The translations under genes were made by a program, and so were the position numbers. A stretch of DNA of 6,755 bases from Gammaproteobacteria bacterium (GTDB lineage: Bacteria > Pseudomonadota > Gammaproteobacteria > Pseudomonadales > GM7GCV1): positions 1 to 6,755 of the forward strand of contig JAURLY010000117.1 in the NCBI GenBank assembly GCA_030830945.1, given 5' to 3'. Position 1 is the first letter of the stretch. Each line of letters begins with the position of its first letter. Of this stretch, positions 1 through 5,830 are shown one piece after another. Below the pieces are notes generated by a model. The model saw nothing but the letters and a program-made list of their open reading frames with translations. It was not told the origin of the DNA and made no database searches.

Positions 1-532
1 AGGCCTGAACCAGAGTCGTTATCTGGGCCTGAACCGTTTTGTGAGTACTCACTACTCCTTTTGGCTTACTGGTAGTGCCGCTGGTAAAAAGCATGAGCGC
101 TCGTCGACTGAGCTCAATTTCAGGCAACGGGCGTGCCTCCCCCACTAACACTTCATCGGCTAATAACAACTCAATGTCCAATCCCTTACAAAGATCCTGA
201 AGAGAATCGCGATATTCCGCACTAGTAATTAGGCGCGTTACGGAAGCACTGGACAAATAGTGGTCCAGCTCTGCCACTGCAGAGGCCACATTCAAGGGCA
301 CAGCAATACCTCCCGCTTGCCACACACCATGCATGGTTGTGACGTAATCCAGACTGGCAGGCAGAAAAAAAGCAACTCGCTCTTCCTGTAAATCGTCAAG
401 ATCAACCAACAGACCGGATGCAAATCGCTGAATTCGCTGATTCAATTCTGCGTAGGTATATCGATACTCGCCATCGACCAATGCGATCTTATTGGTTTCG
501 TTGCGCAGATGGGGAAACGCCTGATTAGTCAT
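1..532 (-). CDS. acyl-CoA synthetase, AMP-binding family, probable malonyl-CoA synthetase (3'-truncated by window edge)
   Basis: This is the N-terminal 177 residues of a class I adenylate-forming enzyme, which would activate a carboxylic acid to its CoA thioester via an acyl-AMP. No stop codon occurs before the window edge, and family members are usually about 500 residues, so roughly two thirds is outside. Residues 49-102 have the usual substrate-domain pattern (RVAFFLP, then WQAGGIAVPLN). The ATP-binding P-loop is FTSGTTSKPKG at residues 149-159, with Ser155 where most members have Gly. The start is ATG at 532-530, 24 nt after the madM stop, with only a weak Shine-Dalgarno (GAAAG). As last visible gene of a madL-madM operon it most likely makes malonyl-CoA from malonate (MatB-like). 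That substrate is inferred from context. The residues that would settle it are in the missing part, and another short-chain or dicarboxylic acid is possible. Confidence 0.85.
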   Translation of the reverse strand, partial: MTNQAFPHLRNETNKIALVDGEYRYTYAELNQRIQRFASGLLVDLDDLQEERVAFFLPASLDYVTTMHGVWQAGGIAVPLNVASAVAELDHYLSSASVTRLITSAEYRDSLQDLCKGLDIELLLADEVLVGEARPLPEIELSRRALMLFTSGTTSKPKGVVSTHKTVQAQITTLVQA

Positions 533-556
533 ATTATTCAACTTTCAAAATAATCT

Positions 557-1315
557 TTAGTAGATACTGCTAACAATAAAAAACAGGATCGACGGCCCCA
601 ATAGACAGCCAATCCCGGTATAAAAAGTTGCCGTCATGGCGCCGTATGGAACCAGTTTTGGATCAGTAGCGGCAAGACCGGCAGCCACGCCACTGGTCGT
701 TCCCATCAATCCGCCAAACACCATTGCCGACTGTGGGTTATCCAAACCTATGTACTTTGCCACCAACGGCGTACCAATCATCACCAGAATAGACTTCACC
801 AAACCGGCCGCCACACTGAGGGTAATTGCCTCATTGCTTGCACCAATTGCCTCACCAGTCACTGGTCCCACGATGTAGGTGACCGCGCCCGCACCGATAG
901 TCGTTATCGACGCAGCATCGGTGTAACCAAAAAGGATGGCGACTACTGCCCCGACCACAAAAGAAACCAACACTCCGGCGAAGATCGAGATAACGCCGGC
1001 CATACCGGCTTTCTTCAGCTCGCTAAATTGCACCCCAAAGGCCGTGGCCACAATGGCAAAATCACGCATCATGCCGCCACCCATCAGGCCGATACCGCCC
1101 AAAAGGGCAATATCAGCCACCCCTTTGCTTCCACCTGTAGTAATACCGCCGTAATAAGCCGCAACCAATCCCAGTGCTATGGCAATGGCCGAACCGTGAA
1201 TACGATTATTGGTCAATTTTTTGGCAAGGAGATAGGAAACCCAGGTAACACACCCCACAACCGCGAAAGCAACAATCAAATTGTTGCGAACAAAAACTGT
1301 TTCGATAATTTCCAT
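557..1315 (-). CDS. madM: malonate transporter subunit MadM
   Basis: This is the large membrane subunit of the two-component MadLM carrier, which imports malonate across the inner membrane in malonate-using bacteria. The protein is almost entirely hydrophobic, with about eight to ten likely membrane segments. It carries the family's glycine-rich block (GGSKGVADIALLGGIGLMGG followed by RDFAIVATAFGV) and a second Gly/Thr-rich block near the C-terminus (FGGLMGTTSGVAAGLAATDP). I chose ATG at 1315, giving 252 residues, close to the roughly 254 of known MadM, with an N-terminus ending in AFAVVG at the expected distance. A TTG four codons upstream (1327) would overlap the madL stop as TTGA and cannot be excluded. 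Either way madL and madM are translationally adjacent, with an 8-nt gap or 4-nt overlap. The synthetase follows after 24 nt in the same operon. Confidence 0.93.
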   Translation of the reverse strand: MEIIETVFVRNNLIVAFAVVGCVTWVSYLLAKKLTNNRIHGSAIAIALGLVAAYYGGITTGGSKGVADIALLGGIGLMGGGMMRDFAIVATAFGVQFSELKKAGMAGVISIFAGVLVSFVVGAVVAILFGYTDAASITTIGAGAVTYIVGPVTGEAIGASNEAITLSVAAGLVKSILVMIGTPLVAKYIGLDNPQSAMVFGGLMGTTSGVAAGLAATDPKLVPYGAMTATFYTGIGCLLGPSILFFIVSSIY

Positions 1316-1323
1316 GCTGACGC

Positions 1324-1704
1324 TCAAGGTTTTTCAGGCTGAGATGGTGAACCCCGTCCGATCTTGCTCAGTACCGGTACCAAGAGAAAACTGACCACCA
1401 CGGCTGCTACCCCGGCAACTAAGGCGAGCACACCGCCATCCAGTGCGGCGGCTACATTCTGTTGGGCCGCCATAGCGACCACAATAGGAATGTACATCGC
1501 ACTCCAAAAAGTAATGCCTGCACCTGCAGCGCCTTCTGTCAACGCCTTGAAATAACTCGAATTGCTGGCAAACACCAGAAACATCATGGCGATCCCCACG
1601 CCACCTACATTGGCCTGCACACCGAGCAAATAGCCCAGAACTTCGCCAAGTAGCATGCCGAAAATCAAACAAACTGAAAGCAATGCAACACCATAGATAA
1701 TCAT
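1324..1704 (-). CDS. madL: malonate transporter subunit MadL
   Basis: This is the small membrane subunit that works with MadM in malonate uptake. The 126-residue length is near the family norm (about 130). The start MIIYGVALLSVCLIFGMLLG and the glycine motif ANVGGVGIAM (residues 31-40) are typical of MadL. About four hydrophobic segments are visible (roughly residues 3-22, 33-46, 62-80 and 89-112), with a short polar C-terminal tail. The ATG at 1704 has a good Shine-Dalgarno, AAGGAA at 1712-1717, 7 nt upstream. It is the first gene of the operon. A sigma70-like promoter lies about 30 nt upstream. No malonate-responsive regulator gene (LysR or GntR type) is visible nearby, and no malonate decarboxylase genes are present. 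Confidence 0.93.
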   Translation of the reverse strand: MIIYGVALLSVCLIFGMLLGEVLGYLLGVQANVGGVGIAMMFLVFASNSSYFKALTEGAAGAGITFWSAMYIPIVVAMAAQQNVAAALDGGVLALVAGVAAVVVSFLLVPVLSKIGRGSPSQPEKP

Positions 1705-1742
1705 TATTGTTTTCCTTATTTGGGTGCTTTGAAATTTAGCTG

Positions 1743-1771
1743 ATCATAGGTGTGTCATCTGGCCAATGCAA
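1743..1771 (-). promoter_or_regulatory. probable sigma70 promoter of the madLM operon
   Basis: Read on the minus strand, a -35 box TTGCAT (1771-1766) is separated by 17 nt from a -10 box TATGAT (1748-1743). Transcription would start near 1735, giving a leader of about 30 nt before the madL ATG. The -35 box overlaps one of two direct GCATTGG repeats (minus-strand reading; 1777-1783 and 1763-1769), which could be a regulator site. This is pattern-based only. Confidence 0.5.
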
Positions 1772-1824
1772 TTTAACCAATGCTCTTTCTGGCTCTCAAT
1801 TGCAATCCTTACCTAACATTCAGC

Positions 1825-1851
1825 ATTGCCATAATTTGTCATATTCCATCC
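1825..1851 (+). promoter_or_regulatory. 27-bp element shared with the pdsR upstream region, candidate PdsR box
   Basis: This stretch matches 5541-5567 at 22 of 27 positions. Both copies read ATTGCCAYAATYTRTCAT over their first 18 bases and both end in CATCC. Within it, TTGCCAT (1826-1832) and TTGTCAT (1836-1842) are direct repeats exactly 10 bp apart, the geometry commonly bound by OmpR/PhoB-type response regulators. It lies 106 nt upstream of pdsO and about 75 nt upstream of the madL promoter on the other strand. The match is seen directly. The assignment to PdsR is inference. Confidence 0.5.
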
Positions 1852-1887
1852 CAATCTATCCGTAATTGCTACCCAATAGAGTCAGTA

Positions 1888-1934
1888 TTGGTTGGCTTAA
1901 TAGCGCTCAAGGGAATCACAAGGATTCCAACCAA
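1888..1934 (+). repeat. overlapping inverted repeats in the pdsO leader
   Basis: Two perfect inverted repeats lie just before the pdsO ribosome binding site. TTGGTTGG (1888-1895) pairs with CCAACCAA (1927-1934), and GGAATC (1912-1917) pairs with GATTCC (1923-1928) around a 5-nt centre. The two right arms share bases 1927-1928, so as RNA only one stem could form completely at a time. They could be an operator or a leader structure affecting translation. The AGGAG at 1947-1951 is outside both stems. No clear sigma70 promoter for pdsO was found in 1852-1946. Confidence 0.4.
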
Positions 1935-1957
1935 CTGAGTAGCAACAGGAGAAACTG

Positions 1958-2680
1958 ATGAATTTAACAACGTTTAAAACGCGCTTTATCGCCGTATCCA
2001 CCACCGTCGCCCTGCTTGGATTTTCCAGCTTGGGGGCAGCAGAAGATCTGGCAAAAGAACGAGTCGCTTTTCTGGGCGGTTCCGTTGTAACAGGAGGTTT
2101 GGTGGCTGGTCCTCCGGGAGCCGCAGCCGGCTTTCTCATAGGCGCCTTGCTGGGGGAAAAAGCCCAGGACAAGCACGATCTGGAAACCTCGGAGGTAAAT
2201 ATGGCAAGTGCACTGAGTGAAATTGAAACATTGGAACAGGAGATTAATGGCATGGAGTACCAACTGGCGCAAATGCAGGATGAATCCAATCGACTTCAGG
2301 AAAACCTCCTGACCCGTCTGGAATTCCAGATTATGTTTCGCACGGGCAAGGACGAACTAACCGAACTGGACCAAAAACGTGTTGCCATACTGACGGACTA
2401 CCTCAACCGCAATCCAGAACTACACGTGCGCCTGGACGGCCATGCTGACCTGCGCGGTACAGACGAGTACAACAATGTACTCGCCAAATTCCGCGCTAAA
2501 ACCGTTGCCGATGCGCTGGTTAAAGGTGGCGTAGATCGAGACCGAATAGAAACACACTCACATGGTGCTTCCATGGCTCGCTCTACCGAAGGGGATTACG
2601 AAGGGTACGCTCTGGATCGCCGGGTCAATATTGAAGTCTTTGACCCTCGCACAGACAAGGACGTTGCCAAAGCCAACTAG
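1958..2680 (+). CDS. pdsO: OmpA-family protein of the proteobacterial dedicated sortase system (PdsO)
   Basis: This is a secreted, probably outer-membrane or peptidoglycan-associated protein of 240 residues. Residues 1-28 form a Sec signal peptide (basic N-region, hydrophobic 11-22, likely cut after GAA). Residues 38-66 are a glycine- and alanine-rich hydrophobic stretch resembling a glycine zipper. Residues about 80-118 are a heptad-like, Glu/Gln-rich predicted coiled coil. Residues about 120-228 are an OmpA C-terminal domain (DGHADLRGTDEYNN followed by FRA). Asp164 and Arg179 have the 15-residue spacing of the pair that binds diaminopimelate in OmpA, so peptidoglycan binding is likely. The ATG has a strong AGGAG (1947-1951) 6 nt upstream. 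Its architecture and position beside the kinase/regulator pair match the PdsO family, whose exact role is unknown. Without the neighbours it would be called only a generic OmpA-domain protein. No LPXTG-like motif is present. Confidence 0.85.
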   Translation: MNLTTFKTRFIAVSTTVALLGFSSLGAAEDLAKERVAFLGGSVVTGGLVAGPPGAAAGFLIGALLGEKAQDKHDLETSEVNMASALSEIETLEQEINGMEYQLAQMQDESNRLQENLLTRLEFQIMFRTGKDELTELDQKRVAILTDYLNRNPELHVRLDGHADLRGTDEYNNVLAKFRAKTVADALVKGGVDRDRIETHSHGASMARSTEGDYEGYALDRRVNIEVFDPRTDKDVAKAN

Positions 2681-2708
2681 TAATTTCTATTTTTCTACCC
2701 TGAAAAAG

Positions 2709-2743
2709 AAAAGCCGGTGGACTATAAATCCACCGGCTTTTTT
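2709..2743. terminator. bidirectional rho-independent terminator between pdsO and pdsS
   Basis: A perfect 13-bp stem (AAAAGCCGGTGGA at 2709-2721 with its complement at 2729-2741) closes a 7-nt loop. On the plus strand the 3' arm runs into T's through 2743. On the minus strand the A-rich stretch 2703-2712 gives a U-rich tail interrupted by one base. It can therefore end pdsO transcripts from the left and pdsRS transcripts from the right. Confidence 0.95.
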
Positions 2744-2752
2744 ATATGCTGG

Positions 2753-4762
2753 TTACTTCAAAAATATCAAACCAAGCACCACTCCGGAACCATCTTCCCT
2801 GTTATCCGCGAATACACGGGCCTCATGACGTTCGGCAATCAGACGAACAATATAGAGTCCCAACCCCAGATGAGCAGAGTTGGCCTCGCGCGTTTCGCGC
2901 ACAGAGACCAGCGAATCAAACAACTGGGACTGCATATGCTCGGGCAACAGCGGGCCATCGTTGGAAACCGTCAGGCGAACACCTGACTCCGCCTCCACCA
3001 ACCCCAACTCAATCACACCATGTGCCGGGCAAAAATCCCGGGCGTTATCCACCAGTTTGTCGAGCAGCTGCATGATTAGATCGGGAGAACCATCAATCAT
3101 GACTGCATGATTTGGGCTTCTCACTTGGATATTGGTTTCTGGATAGGCATCACGATAGCCCGCCCCAGCGTTTTCTATTAGCTCGTTCAGATCAAAGGTC
3201 TCAAATTCGGCCGTCTTTATACTCTGTTCCAAATGACTGGCCGTGCTCATGGCGTTGAGTATGTTGGCTAGCCGTGACGTGCCTTCTGAAGCACGCTCCG
3301 AATAGATTCTGGCCTCGGCATCCAGGTGCTCCTGATCCAGGTTATCCAATGAAGAACGAATAATCGCCAACGGCGTACGCAACTCGTGGGAGAGTTTTCC
3401 CGTCAGAGTTTTTAGATAGTGCGTATATTCATCCAATCGTCCCAGAAGCTGTTTATAGGCACGGTTCAGATCGCCAATTTCGTCGGAAGACCTTGTCTCT
3501 GGAAATCGGTCGGCAAGAGAACCAGAAGCAGGGTCTTGCATGGCACTCTGAGCGGCGGCACTTAGACGACGAATTCTTATGGACAAAACAGTTGCGTAAA
3601 GCAACAAGCCCATTGCGACCAAAAGCGTCGACAGAATTGCCCAGAATGCCAAACGCCCAAATGCGGTGTCTGTGGCTTTAACGACCGAGGCACTGCTCTT
3701 TTCCGCAATGACCACTCCCAGCACTTCACCGCCGCGGACAATCGGTACCGCTGCCCGGTGAACACGCAGGTTCCCAAAGGAAAATACGGCTGTTCTGGTT
3801 TGTCCTGTCAAACTGCTTAAAACATCCAGGGTCTGGAATTGGCCGCTGCGCGGCCAGTCATCAAGGGTGGAAATTCTTTCTTCACTTAATAACAGCGAAT
3901 AAATGCGCGCCAACAACGTATTGCGTTCTTCCTGCTGGCTAGCCCCAACCAGCTGAAGTTCACCTCCACGCCCTACGACCCAGCCCGAACGATCACTAAC
4001 GCCAAGCCTGAGCCCTTCGGTGGCGAAAATTTTCAGCCGCTCGTTGAGTTCTTGAGATGCAAATGTGTAATGCGACGCCTCGCCGCGCTCGATCCCCGCG
4101 GACAACTGACCATCGGTATCTGAACCCCGATCTAGATAACGCAATCCCAGTATCCCATCCAACATGCCCGGTAGCATTTTTAGCTCTATCAGATAACCGT
4201 CCGACGAATCGCGCCAGAAAGCTTGCAGCCTGTATTCCCCGGCCATCCCAAACTCGTCCGATTGCCATTGGCCACGAACCACACCTGGAGACACAGGAGA
4301 TAAATTGAGCACATCCCCACCGGAGGTAATGATTTGAAATTGGTCTCCCGCCTGCGACGGAGTGCTCCATGCCGGTGATGAATCTGAAATATTTAACAGC
4401 AGAAAAAGATTGCCCTGATATCGTCCTGCCTGATAACTACCGGATGCGGGTTCCTCAATGGACCGACTCAAGGATGCGGGAGCAACAGGCCAATCTCGCC
4501 ATTCGTCTGCATAGCCATCCAGGGTCGGCGAAGACGGTAAATCATGGAAATAAATCGAGCTGGGAGAGGAAACTTCATCGGCCCCACTGAACAATTCATT
4601 TTCATCGGCCAGCATCAACGCCAGGGCATGTGCACTGGCGACCAGTTCGCGCTCGTTGCCCTCCAGCATCACGCGCTGCATTTCCTGTATGTACTGAAAG
4701 CCAGCCCAGGGAATACTGAGGGCGAAAAGACTAATAATAAGGAGCTGGTGCCGGAGCTTCAT
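2753..4762 (-). CDS. pdsS: sensor histidine kinase of the proteobacterial dedicated sortase system (PdsS)
   Basis: This 669-residue inner-membrane sensor kinase is the partner of PdsR. A membrane segment at about residues 6-23 is followed by a large periplasmic region (about 25-368), a second membrane segment (about 371-394), a HAMP-like linker (about 392-446), and a HisKA domain with the motif SHELRTPLAII and phospho-acceptor His459. The ATPase domain has an N-box DKLVDNARDF (Asn573), a G1 motif NDGP (601-604) and a G2 motif HLGLGLYIV (631-639), so it looks catalytically complete. The periplasmic region contains PTLDGYADEWRDW (79-91), reminiscent of the LDG-x-DEW signature of CBM9/DOMON-like carbohydrate-binding domains. 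Its length is close to the roughly 700 residues of the Pds kinase family and larger than an ordinary EnvZ-type kinase. The ATG at 4762 lies 19 nt after the pdsR stop, so the two are co-transcribed. Confidence 0.87.
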   Translation of the reverse strand: MKLRHQLLIISLFALSIPWAGFQYIQEMQRVMLEGNERELVASAHALALMLADENELFSGADEVSSPSSIYFHDLPSSPTLDGYADEWRDWPVAPASLSRSIEEPASGSYQAGRYQGNLFLLLNISDSSPAWSTPSQAGDQFQIITSGGDVLNLSPVSPGVVRGQWQSDEFGMAGEYRLQAFWRDSSDGYLIELKMLPGMLDGILGLRYLDRGSDTDGQLSAGIERGEASHYTFASQELNERLKIFATEGLRLGVSDRSGWVVGRGGELQLVGASQQEERNTLLARIYSLLLSEERISTLDDWPRSGQFQTLDVLSSLTGQTRTAVFSFGNLRVHRAAVPIVRGGEVLGVVIAEKSSASVVKATDTAFGRLAFWAILSTLLVAMGLLLYATVLSIRIRRLSAAAQSAMQDPASGSLADRFPETRSSDEIGDLNRAYKQLLGRLDEYTHYLKTLTGKLSHELRTPLAIIRSSLDNLDQEHLDAEARIYSERASEGTSRLANILNAMSTASHLEQSIKTAEFETFDLNELIENAGAGYRDAYPETNIQVRSPNHAVMIDGSPDLIMQLLDKLVDNARDFCPAHGVIELGLVEAESGVRLTVSNDGPLLPEHMQSQLFDSLVSVRETREANSAHLGLGLYIVRLIAERHEARVFADNREDGSGVVLGLIFLK

Positions 4763-4781
4763 TTTCCCAAGGCCCTGTCAG

Positions 4782-5474
4782 TCATTCGACCAGCCATCGA
4801 TATCCCATTCCATAAGCCGTATGAATTGCATCAAAATCCGGATCCAGAGCAATAAACTTTTTGCGAATGCGCTTGATGTGGGAAGTAATGGTATTGTCAT
4901 CCAGCACCACATTGGCGGCATCCATCAGTTGCTGGCGGCTTTTTACATGACCGGGTTGCCTGGTTAATGCGTACACCATCCAGAGCTCGGTCACTGTTAA
5001 TTCTACGGGTTTCCCGGACCAGGTCGCTTGCATTCGATCCATATTGATCTGCAATTTACCGCGGGTAATTTGCTCATCACTGCTCGAGTCTGAGCTCATC
5101 GCCTGAACACGACGAAACAGCGCAACAATGCGCGCCAACATTTGTTGCTGGCTTATATCTTTGGTCAGGTAATCATCCGCCCCCAATCGCAAACCGGAAA
5201 TCACATCGAACTCGTCAGCGCGAGCGGTAAGGAAAATAATCGGTAATTGTGGTGCCCTGGCACGCAAATCGCGACAGAGGTCAAAGCCTCCTTCGACTTC
5301 ATCGCCCAAACAGACATCGATAACTGCCAAATCTGGCATTCGTTGCTGGAATGCCTCCCAGGCTGATTTACGATCAAGATAGTGTGTGGCCGAATAACCT
5401 TGTCGGCGCAGGGCATCTACATAATTGCGCGCGATCACCGGCTCATCTTCCACGATCGCAATTTGTCGGTTCAT
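4782..5474 (-). CDS. pdsR: OmpR-family response regulator of the proteobacterial dedicated sortase system (PdsR)
   Basis: This 230-residue cytoplasmic transcription regulator has an N-terminal receiver domain (about 3-118) with acidic pocket Glu9-Asp10, phospho-acceptor Asp53 (LAVIDVCLGDE), Thr83 and Lys105 (ADDYLTKD), all present. A winged-helix DNA-binding domain follows (about 135-229), with recognition-helix region TITSHIKRIRKKF and C-terminal wing AYGMGYRWLVE. The receiver has the GDEVEGGFDLC insertion-like loop after Asp53 that I associate with the Pds regulator family. It is first in the pdsR-pdsS operon. A -10-like TAGAAT lies about 35 nt upstream, and the 27-bp shared element sits where an activator would bind, which suggests autoregulation. 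Assignment to Pds rather than a generic OmpR-type regulator rests on residue pattern plus the flanking pdsS and pdsO. Confidence 0.87.
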   Translation of the reverse strand: MNRQIAIVEDEPVIARNYVDALRRQGYSATHYLDRKSAWEAFQQRMPDLAVIDVCLGDEVEGGFDLCRDLRARAPQLPIIFLTARADEFDVISGLRLGADDYLTKDISQQQMLARIVALFRRVQAMSSDSSSDEQITRGKLQINMDRMQATWSGKPVELTVTELWMVYALTRQPGHVKSRQQLMDAANVVLDDNTITSHIKRIRKKFIALDPDFDAIHTAYGMGYRWLVE

Positions 5475-5508
5475 GAGTATCTCTAGTGAGTAATAAATAG
5501 CAGCGAGT

Positions 5509-5514
5509 ATTCTA
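5509..5514 (-). promoter_or_regulatory. possible -10 box of the pdsRS promoter
   Basis: Minus-strand TAGAAT matches the sigma70 -10 consensus at five of six positions, about 35 nt upstream of the pdsR ATG. No good -35 box is found at 16-18 nt. TTGGCA occurs, but at 20 nt. A weak -35 plus the shared element at roughly -39 to -65 from the implied start fits an activator-dependent promoter. Confidence 0.35.
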
Positions 5515-5540
5515 GCCTAGCGACCACCGCCAAATGCCAA

Positions 5541-5567
5541 ATTGCCACAATCTATCATTTTTCATCC
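5541..5567. promoter_or_regulatory. second copy of the 27-bp shared element, candidate PdsR box
   Basis: This copy matches 1825-1851 at 22 of 27 positions, in the same plus-strand orientation. TTGCCAC (5542-5548) and the degenerate CTATCAT (5552-5558) keep the 10-bp repeat spacing. It is flanked on the left by two tandem GCCAAAT heptamers (5529-5535 and 5536-5542). It sits between pdsR (minus) and the 47-codon gene (plus, 84 nt downstream), so it could serve either or both. Binding by PdsR is inferred, not shown. Confidence 0.5.
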
Positions 5568-5608
5568 ACTGAAATGTCCGAAACCCAACGCAGTCATGCC
5601 CTATTGCC

Positions 5609-5637
5609 CTGTTTAACTACCCTCACCATTTAAACAG
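5609..5637 (+). repeat. 8-bp perfect inverted repeat upstream of the small membrane-protein gene
   Basis: CTGTTTAA (5609-5616) and TTAAACAG (5630-5637) are exact reverse complements separated by 13 nt, so the half-sites are centred 21 bp apart, two helical turns. The right arm ends 3 nt before the GGAG ribosome binding site at 5641. This could be a repressor operator or, as RNA, a stem next to the ribosome binding site. Confidence 0.45.
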
Positions 5638-5651
5638 AATGGAGCACAAGC

Positions 5652-5795
5652 ATGATTTTTCGCAAGCGGCCGATTCCTCATCCCATAATCCTTGAAGACA
5701 GCTGGCCCGTACGCCGCCGAAATCCTTTTTGGGGGCGTTTGGTTCTGACACTGGCACTGGGAGCTATCTGTTTTCTCGGGATCAGCCTGATTTAG
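5652..5795 (+). CDS. small single-pass membrane protein, unrecognised (47 aa)
   Basis: I do not recognise this 47-residue protein. Residues 1-29 are polar and strongly basic (Arg/Lys at 4-6, 21-23 and 29), with Pro-rich patches and ILEDSW. Residues 30-47 (LVLTLALGAICFLGISLI) form one hydrophobic segment running to the end, so it is probably an inner-membrane protein with a basic cytoplasmic N-terminus. The ATG has GGAG (5641-5644) 7 nt upstream, which supports real translation. It is divergent from pdsR. The 27-bp shared element lies upstream in the same orientation as before pdsO, so membership of the Pds regulon is a reasonable guess. A longer antisense ORF on the minus strand lacks these signs. 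Confidence 0.55.
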   Translation: MIFRKRPIPHPIILEDSWPVRRRNPFWGRLVLTLALGAICFLGISLI

Positions 5796-5814
5796 ACAAG
5801 AAAGCCTGAACACT

Positions 5815-5823
5815 TAAGGAGGT
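5815..5823 (+). promoter_or_regulatory. full-length Shine-Dalgarno sequence
   Basis: TAAGGAGGT is a full match to the anti-Shine-Dalgarno core, 7 nt before an ATG at 5831, and stronger than the site of any full gene in the window. It drives only a 14-codon ORF, which is why it is listed separately. Confidence 0.6.
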
Positions 5824-5830
5824 ATTGCTC

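Noticed and set aside
1316..1327. TTG start for madM, overlapping the madL stop as TTGA
   Set aside because: Attractive for translational coupling, but ATG at 1315 gives the family's usual N-terminal length. Kept as an alternative only.
1852..1946. sigma70 promoter for pdsO
   Set aside because: Several partial -10-like strings exist (for example TAATTG and TAGAGT), but none has an acceptable -35 at 16-18 nt. It may be activator-dependent, so no box is called.
1897..2289. 130-codon minus-strand ORF antisense to pdsO
   Set aside because: Ser/Pro/Arg-rich translation without family features. It lies within a well-supported plus-strand gene and has no ribosome binding site of note.
5613..5813. 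66-codon minus-strand ORF opposite the small membrane-protein gene
   Set aside because: The translation is low in structure and has no ribosome binding site. The plus-strand frame has a ribosome binding site, a compact hydrophobic segment and a better position.
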